Of a stretch of DNA of 64,000 nt, positions 59,915-64,000 are shown piece after piece. Both the position numbers and the translations under genes were made by a program. The notes beneath the pieces are model-generated. The model saw nothing but the letters and a program-made list of their open reading frames with translations. It had not been told where the DNA came from and did not search any database. The first letter of the stretch is position 1, and every line of letters begins with the position of its first letter. This DNA is from Aromatoleum tolulyticum (GTDB taxonomy: Bacteria; Pseudomonadota; Gammaproteobacteria; Burkholderiales; Rhodocyclaceae), in contig NZ_FTMD01000011.1 of assembly GCF_900156155.1 (NCBI RefSeq), positions 62,001-126,000 on the forward strand. The letters run 5' to 3'.

Positions 59915-59948
59915 CCGCCGGCCTTCACGGAGGCCGGCGGTTCTGTTT
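59915..59948 (+). terminator. Intrinsic terminator after lapE
   Basis: CCGCCGGCC (59915-59923) and GGCCGGCGG (59932-59940) form a perfect 9-bp stem with an eight-base loop, followed by ttctgttt. It closes lapE before queF. Confidence 0.85.
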
Positions 59949-60026
59949 CCGGCACACGTATCCGGCGCACGGGAACGATCTTTCGCTCCCTCGGTCCATC
60001 GGGCGCGATCCCGTACAATCCGCCGC

Positions 60027-60878
60027 ATGAATCCTTCCGCTCCCTCCGCGCACGGCGCCGAGTCCTCGCCGCTAGGCAAACCGGCCGACTACTGCGACAC
60101 CTATTCTCCCGCTCTCCTGTTCCCGATCGCGCGTCAGATCAAGCGTGACGAGATCGGCATCGTCGCCGGCAAGCTGCCCTTCGTCGGCGAGGATCTGTGG
60201 AATGCATATGAGCTGTCCTGGCTCAATCCGCGCGGCAAACCTGTCGTCGCGCTCGCGACCTTCCGTGTGCCGGCCGATTCGCCGCGCCTGATCGAGTCGA
60301 AGTCGCTCAAGCTCTACCTCAATTCCTGCAACCAGACGCGCTTCGACGGCGAGGAAGCCGTAAGGGCGACCTTCGTGCGCGATCTCTCCGAAGCCGCCGG
60401 CGCGCCGGTCGCCGTGGACATCCGGCCGTTGGGTTCTGCGCCGGAGCGCGTGATCGCGCCGCCGCCCGGGGAGTCGCTCGACGAACTCGACATCGACATC
60501 GATACCTACCAGCCCTGTCCGGATTTCCTGTCCTCTGCCCGCGACGGGAGCGAGGTCAGCGAAACCCTGCACTCGCACCTGCTCAAGTCCAACTGCCTCG
60601 TCACCGGTCAGCCGGACTGGGGCTGCATCGTCGTGCGCTATACCGGGCCGGCGATCGACCGCGCAGGCCTGCTGCGTTACATCGTCTCGTTCCGCAAGCA
60701 CAACGAATTTCACGAGCAATGCGTCGAACGGGTCTTCAGCGACCTCCTGCAGCGTTGCACGCCCCGGGAACTGGCGGTGTGGGCGCGCTACACGCGCCGC
60801 GGCGGGCTGGACATCAACCCCTTCCGCTCGACGGGCCAGTTCCCGGCCCCCGACAATCGAGCCGAAATACGCCAGTAA
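60027..60878 (+). CDS. queF: NADPH-dependent 7-cyano-7-deazaguanine reductase
   Basis: Enzyme (283 aa) reducing preQ0 to preQ1 in queuosine synthesis. It is the long, two-domain E. coli-type QueF with the N-terminal T-fold ([14 protein letters not shown]) and the catalytic C-terminal half: [16 protein letters not shown] holds the thioimide-forming Cys and the nearby Asp, and [16 protein letters not shown] holds the conserved His and Glu. The ATG at 60027 gives the standard N-terminus. No other que genes are adjacent. Confidence 0.95.
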   Translation: MNPSAPSAHGAESSPLGKPADYCDTYSPALLFPIARQIKRDEIGIVAGKLPFVGEDLWNAYELSWLNPRGKPVVALATFRVPADSPRLIESKSLKLYLNSCNQTRFDGEEAVRATFVRDLSEAAGAPVAVDIRPLGSAPERVIAPPPGESLDELDIDIDTYQPCPDFLSSARDGSEVSETLHSHLLKSNCLVTGQPDWGCIVVRYTGPAIDRAGLLRYIVSFRKHNEFHEQCVERVFSDLLQRCTPRELAVWARYTRRGGLDINPFRSTGQFPAPDNRAEIRQ

Positions 60879-60965
60879 GTCGATACGGCGAATTCAACGA
60901 GATATCGGGTCGCCAGCACGTCGGTGCCACGCTCGATTGCGCTAACATTTCCAGTTTTCTGGGGG

Positions 60966-61703
60966 ATGAATGTGATTGGAAAAGTGTCGCTTCGAGATGG
61001 TCGGATTGTGCGGTCACTGGCGCTTGCCCTCGGGGCTGTGTCGTGTGTCGCGCTGTCCTCGTTGGCACATGCGGAGCGACCCATGGTGGTCGATGATGCC
61101 GGCACGCTGGACAAGGGGGGCGCGAAGCTCGAATTCGGGTGGATGCGTGACGACCAGTCGCGTGGTTTCGACGCGGCGGCCGGTTACGGGCCAATCGACA
61201 ACCTCGAGGTGGAGATCGCCTACGCGCGCGCGCGCGACCATGAGCCTCACCCGTCACTGTGGGCGCATGGTGTCGGTGGCGCGGTGAAATGGGTTCCACT
61301 GCAGGCCGAGACCGGGTTGTCGGCTGGCCTGAAGGCCGAATACGCGCGCGAGCGCGTCGATCTGCGTGAGGGCGAGTCGGACGAGATCGCGCGAGCCAGT
61401 TCCGTCACCGGTCTTGCAACCTGGGCCTTCGTTTCGGGGGGGCGTGTGCATCTGAATCTGGGGCGCGAATGGGTGCGCGCGGCGGGTGACACGCATACCG
61501 CAAACACCTGGGGTCTCGGTTTCGAGCATCCGCTCACGGACGATTTAACCATCGCCGCGGAAGTGTTCGGTGCCGAGGACGGCCGGCCGGACCGGCAGGT
61601 CGGTTTGCGCTACGAGATCGTGGAAGGCGTCCAGGTGTCGGGGGCAGTGGGACGCGGCAGCGATCGAACCATCGCGAACGTCGGTGTCGCCTGGGAGTTC
61701 TGA
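60966..61703 (+). CDS. Exported outer-membrane-type protein, unknown
   Basis: Predicted exported protein (245 aa) with a signal peptide (SLALALGAVSCVALSSLAHA) and a C-terminal half of short alternating strands ending in NVGVAWEF, a beta-barrel-like signature with terminal Phe. Segments DDAGTLDKGGAKLEFGW and YGPIDNLEVEIAYAR resemble small outer-membrane proteins of the transporter/channel-like type. I do not recognise a specific family. The start ATG at 60966 has a GGGGG stretch just upstream. It stands alone between queF and a cytochrome gene. Confidence 0.7.
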   Translation: MNVIGKVSLRDGRIVRSLALALGAVSCVALSSLAHAERPMVVDDAGTLDKGGAKLEFGWMRDDQSRGFDAAAGYGPIDNLEVEIAYARARDHEPHPSLWAHGVGGAVKWVPLQAETGLSAGLKAEYARERVDLREGESDEIARASSVTGLATWAFVSGGRVHLNLGREWVRAAGDTHTANTWGLGFEHPLTDDLTIAAEVFGAEDGRPDRQVGLRYEIVEGVQVSGAVGRGSDRTIANVGVAWEF

Positions 61704-61891
61704 CCCTCTGGGGCTCGGGTTCGGTCGTGTCAACGTCGGCCCGGGCAACGGCGTTGAATGCTTGGGTCGGACGATCCGGCGAGGCAGCCCGGGGCGCCAC
61801 AAAGTGCAAGAGGCGTTTTCCGGGTAGTCAAGGCGGGGAAGCTTGGTTTAATATCCGGCCGGTTTCACACCACCATCTAAAGGAAAAGAGC

Positions 61892-62200
61892 ATGAAAGTT
61901 TTCGTTGCTGCCGCGGTTGCCGCGGGCCTTCTCTCCGCCGCTCCGGCTTTCGCTTCCGCTGATCTGGCCAAGGCCAAGAACTGCCTCGCCTGTCACGCCG
62001 TAGACAAGAAGCTGGTCGGCCCGGCCTACCAGGAAGTCGCCAAGAAGTACGCTGGTGACGCTGGCGCCGTTGCCAAGCTGGCGGAGAAGATCCAGAAGGG
62101 TGGTTCGGGTGTCTGGGGCACGATGCCGATGCCGGCCAACCCGCAGGTCAACGCCGAAGAAGCCAAGACCCTGGCTACCTGGGTTCTGTCGCTCAAGTAA
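61892..62200 (+). CDS. Periplasmic mono-haem cytochrome c
   Basis: Small class I cytochrome c (102 aa) of the c551/c552 type. A signal peptide (VAAAVAAGLLSAAPAFAS) precedes the mature protein. Haem is attached at NCLACH, and the axial Met lies in TMPMPANPQV. Length and the C-terminal TLATWVLSLK helix are standard. AAAGGAAAAGAG before the ATG is a strong ribosome site. It probably shuttles electrons to a terminal oxidase or nitrite reductase. It ends at a strong terminator and seems monocistronic. Confidence 0.93.
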   Translation: MKVFVAAAVAAGLLSAAPAFASADLAKAKNCLACHAVDKKLVGPAYQEVAKKYAGDAGAVAKLAEKIQKGGSGVWGTMPMPANPQVNAEEAKTLATWVLSLK

Positions 62201-62217
62201 TCGGCTTCGGTCGATGC

Positions 62218-62248
62218 AAAAAAGCCAGCCCGCGGGCTGGCTTTTTTA
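62218..62248. terminator. Bidirectional intrinsic terminator
   Basis: AAAAAA followed by the perfect palindrome gccagcccgcgggctggc and TTTTTT makes a hairpin with an A-tract on one side and a T-tract on the other. It serves the cytochrome gene on the plus strand and the HDOD gene on the minus strand. Confidence 0.92.
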
Positions 62249-62267
62249 TTGCCCGCTCGCCGGCCGG

Positions 62268-63404
62268 TCAGGACTGCAGGCTGTCGGCGAAGCCCAGCGC
62301 GCCGACGATCGCGCGGTTGATCTGCTCGGGCGCGAGCTGCAGCTCGGCAGCCTGCTTCTGTAGTTCCGTCGCGTCGAAGGATTCGCACAGGCGGGCGAGC
62401 TTGAGGAAGGGGGCGTAGGGGCCTTGCTCGAGCAGCAGCGCGTCGGTGATCGCCGAGGGCAGGTGCATCTCCTCGAGCACGCTCTGCATCGACGTGCCCA
62501 GTAGCGCGTTCAGCAGCGAGAACGCTCCGGTGATGAACAGGTTGTCGAGTTCCGACTTGTCGAAGAAGGATGTGCCGATCTGTTCCATGAAGCGCCCGCG
62601 CGCGATCGAGGTCTGCATCATCGCCGGCGCGCCCGGATCGCGGCTCGCGCTGACCAGCAGCAGCGACAGCCACTTGTTCAGATTGGCGTAGCCGAGGATG
62701 GTCACCGCGTGGCGGAAGGACTGGATCTCGCAGCTCAGGCCGAAGCCCGCCGAGTTGATGTAGCGCAGCAGCTTGTACGACACCGCGACGTCCTGGCGCA
62801 GCACCGCCTCGATCTCCTTGATATCCGCATTGTTGCGCACGAGGTTGAGGAGCCGCACGATCTGGGCATGTGCAGGTGACAGCTCCTGTGCTGCCGGATT
62901 GCCGTACAGGAAGAACCAGCCCGAGGCGCCGTCGAAGCCCGCCTGGACGGATTCCTGGAAGGCGCTGATGTTGGGCAGGCCCCACGCGAGGGTAATCCCG
63001 GGCGAGCCGGCCGGTGTCGCGTGCCGGCGGCGGTCCATCAGCACGAAGCGCCAGTCGGCGTCGGGCGGCAGGGCGGTTCCCGGGGCGAACCAGCTCAGGC
63101 ACATGCTGATCCCCGCGTCGCGCAGCTGCGGCAGCAGCGCCTGCGTCTGCGGGTGCGCGAGCGCCTGCGACGGGATTTCCACCATCGCGTTGGGCGGCGC
63201 CTGCCAGCTCATCAGCTCGGGAGTCGGAACGAGCCGGCCCAGGCAGACGAACACGGTGTGGTGCGTCGGCCAGATGTCGGCAAGGCTGTTCAGGGCATCG
63301 ACCACCGAACCGATGTTCGGTCCGTGGGCAATGAGCCGGTTGGCCGTGATCGCGCGATTCCGGTTGACGACGGGTTCGCGGGTCAGGATCGTGGTCTGGG
63401 TCAT
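62268..63404 (-). CDS. HDOD-domain signalling protein, second copy
   Basis: Cytoplasmic protein (378 aa) of the same type as the one at 43.1-44.5 kb but without its Pro-rich N-terminal linker. The N-terminal 180 residues are a degenerate EAL-like fold without catalytic acids (ITANRLIAHGPNIGS, MVEIPSQALAHPQTQ). The HDOD domain has LRQDVAVSYKLLRYINSAGF, the IQSFRHAVTILGYANLNKW block and TGAFSLLNALLG. The start at 63404 is chosen over an upstream in-frame start with atypical residues. It is downstream of the flavin reductase gene on the same strand with a four-base gap. Confidence 0.83.
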   Translation of the reverse strand: MTQTTILTREPVVNRNRAITANRLIAHGPNIGSVVDALNSLADIWPTHHTVFVCLGRLVPTPELMSWQAPPNAMVEIPSQALAHPQTQALLPQLRDAGISMCLSWFAPGTALPPDADWRFVLMDRRRHATPAGSPGITLAWGLPNISAFQESVQAGFDGASGWFFLYGNPAAQELSPAHAQIVRLLNLVRNNADIKEIEAVLRQDVAVSYKLLRYINSAGFGLSCEIQSFRHAVTILGYANLNKWLSLLLVSASRDPGAPAMMQTSIARGRFMEQIGTSFFDKSELDNLFITGAFSLLNALLGTSMQSVLEEMHLPSAITDALLLEQGPYAPFLKLARLCESFDATELQKQAAELQLAPEQINRAIVGALGFADSLQS

Positions 63405-63408
63405 GAGT

Positions 63409-64000
63409 TCAGCGTGCGTCGGTGGCGAAGGTGAAGGCGTCCGCAAAGAACGCCTCCTGCGGCAGGCCGCACTGCGCAGTCAAGTCGCTGCGCGCAGCGT
63501 CGATCATGGCCGGTGATCCGCATGCATAGACTTCATGTGCGGACAGGTCGGGCAGGTCCGCGATGACTGCTCGATGCACGAGGCCGGTCCGCCCGTGCCA
63601 GTCGTCCTCGGCTCCCGCTTCGGACAATACCGGAACGTAGTGGAAGCCGGGAAGGATCTTCTCCCACGAGCGCGCAAGTTCGTCCATGTAAAGGCCTGTG
63701 CGGTTGCGCGACCCCCAATAGAGGGTCATCGGTCGCGCGCTGCCGGTATGGATCGCATGCTCGACGATGCTCTTGATCGGTGCGAAACCGGTGCCGCCCG
63801 CGAGCAGCACGACCGGTGCCTGCGAGTCTTCGTGCAGTCCGAAGCTGCCGAGCGGCCCTTCGAAACGCAGGATGTCGCGTTCCTTCATGGCGTTGAAGAC
63901 GTGTTCGGTGAATTCGCCGCCGGGCACGAGGCGCACGTGCAGCTCCATGGCGTCCTCGCGGTGGGGGGCATTCGCGATCGAGAAGCTGCGGCGGCGGCCG
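63409..64000 (-). CDS. Ferredoxin-type NAD(P)H reductase, N-terminus beyond window
   Basis: Partial gene; only the C-terminal 197 or so residues are visible and the 5' part lies past 64000. The visible part has a flavin-binding barrel ending (RRRSFSIANAPHRED, MELHVRLVPGGEFTEHVF) and an NAD(P)-binding domain with VVLLAGGTGFAPIKSIVEHA and YACGSPAMIDAARSDL. It matches the CDP-6-deoxy-delta-3,4-glucoseen reductase-like group, which carries an N-terminal [2Fe-2S] domain that would be outside the window. It is followed by the HDOD gene four bases on. Confidence 0.85.
   Translation of the reverse strand, partial: GRRRSFSIANAPHREDAMELHVRLVPGGEFTEHVFNAMKERDILRFEGPLGSFGLHEDSQAPVVLLAGGTGFAPIKSIVEHAIHTGSARPMTLYWGSRNRTGLYMDELARSWEKILPGFHYVPVLSEAGAEDDWHGRTGLVHRAVIADLPDLSAHEVYACGSPAMIDAARSDLTAQCGLPQEAFFADAFTFATDAR

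Noticed and set aside
1-64000. CRISPR arrays, tRNA, rRNA, prophage, integrase or intact insertion sequences
   Set aside because: I looked for regularly spaced repeats, cloverleaf-like genes and transposase or integrase motifs and found none I could support.

Overview
The window is GC-rich, densely coded chromosomal DNA from a Gram-negative bacterium. Outer-membrane receptors, TolC-like channels, TonB/ExbBD, c-type cytochromes, 6S RNA beside zapA and a Lap-type secretion cluster point to a betaproteobacterium, most likely of the Rhodocyclales (Azoarcus/Aromatoleum/Thauera type). That placement is an inference from gene content and protein style, not from a marker gene. I see no rRNA, tRNA, CRISPR array, prophage or intact insertion sequence.

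Region 1 (1-10.6 kb) is a copper/silver resistance block. It holds cusCBA with a standalone cusF on the minus strand, a divergent two-component system (cusRS) with a dyad operator in the intergenic gap, then a DUF411 metal protein, an exported hypothetical protein and a lipoprotein cytochrome c. Region 2 (10.6-16.7 kb) holds azlCD flanked by palindromic repeats, a bestrophin-like channel, an exported rhodanese, a PepSY membrane protein next to the decayed tail of a lost TonB receptor, and an intact TonB-dependent siderophore receptor.

Region 3 (17-33.1 kb) is mostly iron and redox. It has a Tat-exported molybdenum hydroxylase pair (iorAB-like), the FtrABCD ferrous-iron system with a porin gene inserted between ftrA and ftrB, a MacAB-NodT tripartite efflux operon, and a long unit hemP-bfd-bfr-(41-aa ORF)-tonB-exbB-exbD. 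AT-rich Fur-box-like islands precede the TonB receptor, ftrA and hemP.

Region 4 (33.1-46.9 kb) contains an FAH-family hydrolase and a minus-strand run of malonyl-CoA decarboxylase, a GGDEF-EAL sensor, a beta-barrel protein and a small PstS-like protein. It continues with lgt, a YceH protein, ilvD, an HDOD regulator, a ZapB-like coiled coil, zapA, the 6S RNA gene, a TauE/SafE permease and a LysE exporter. Region 5 (46.9-50.7 kb) is a Zur-controlled zinc uptake operon, zur - His-rich micro-protein - znuC - znuB - znuA, with a near-perfect palindromic operator, next to a PilZ gene.

Region 6 (50.9-59.9 kb) is a Lap-type adhesin secretion and release module. lapB, lapC, a LuxR-type regulator with a degenerate receiver and a small TrpB-like protein form one coupled operon; lapG-lapD and lapE follow. 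No giant adhesin gene is present in the window. Region 7 (60-64 kb) has queF, an exported outer-membrane-type protein, a small cytochrome c with a strong terminator, a second HDOD regulator, and the C-terminal part of a flavin/ferredoxin-type reductase that runs off the right edge.
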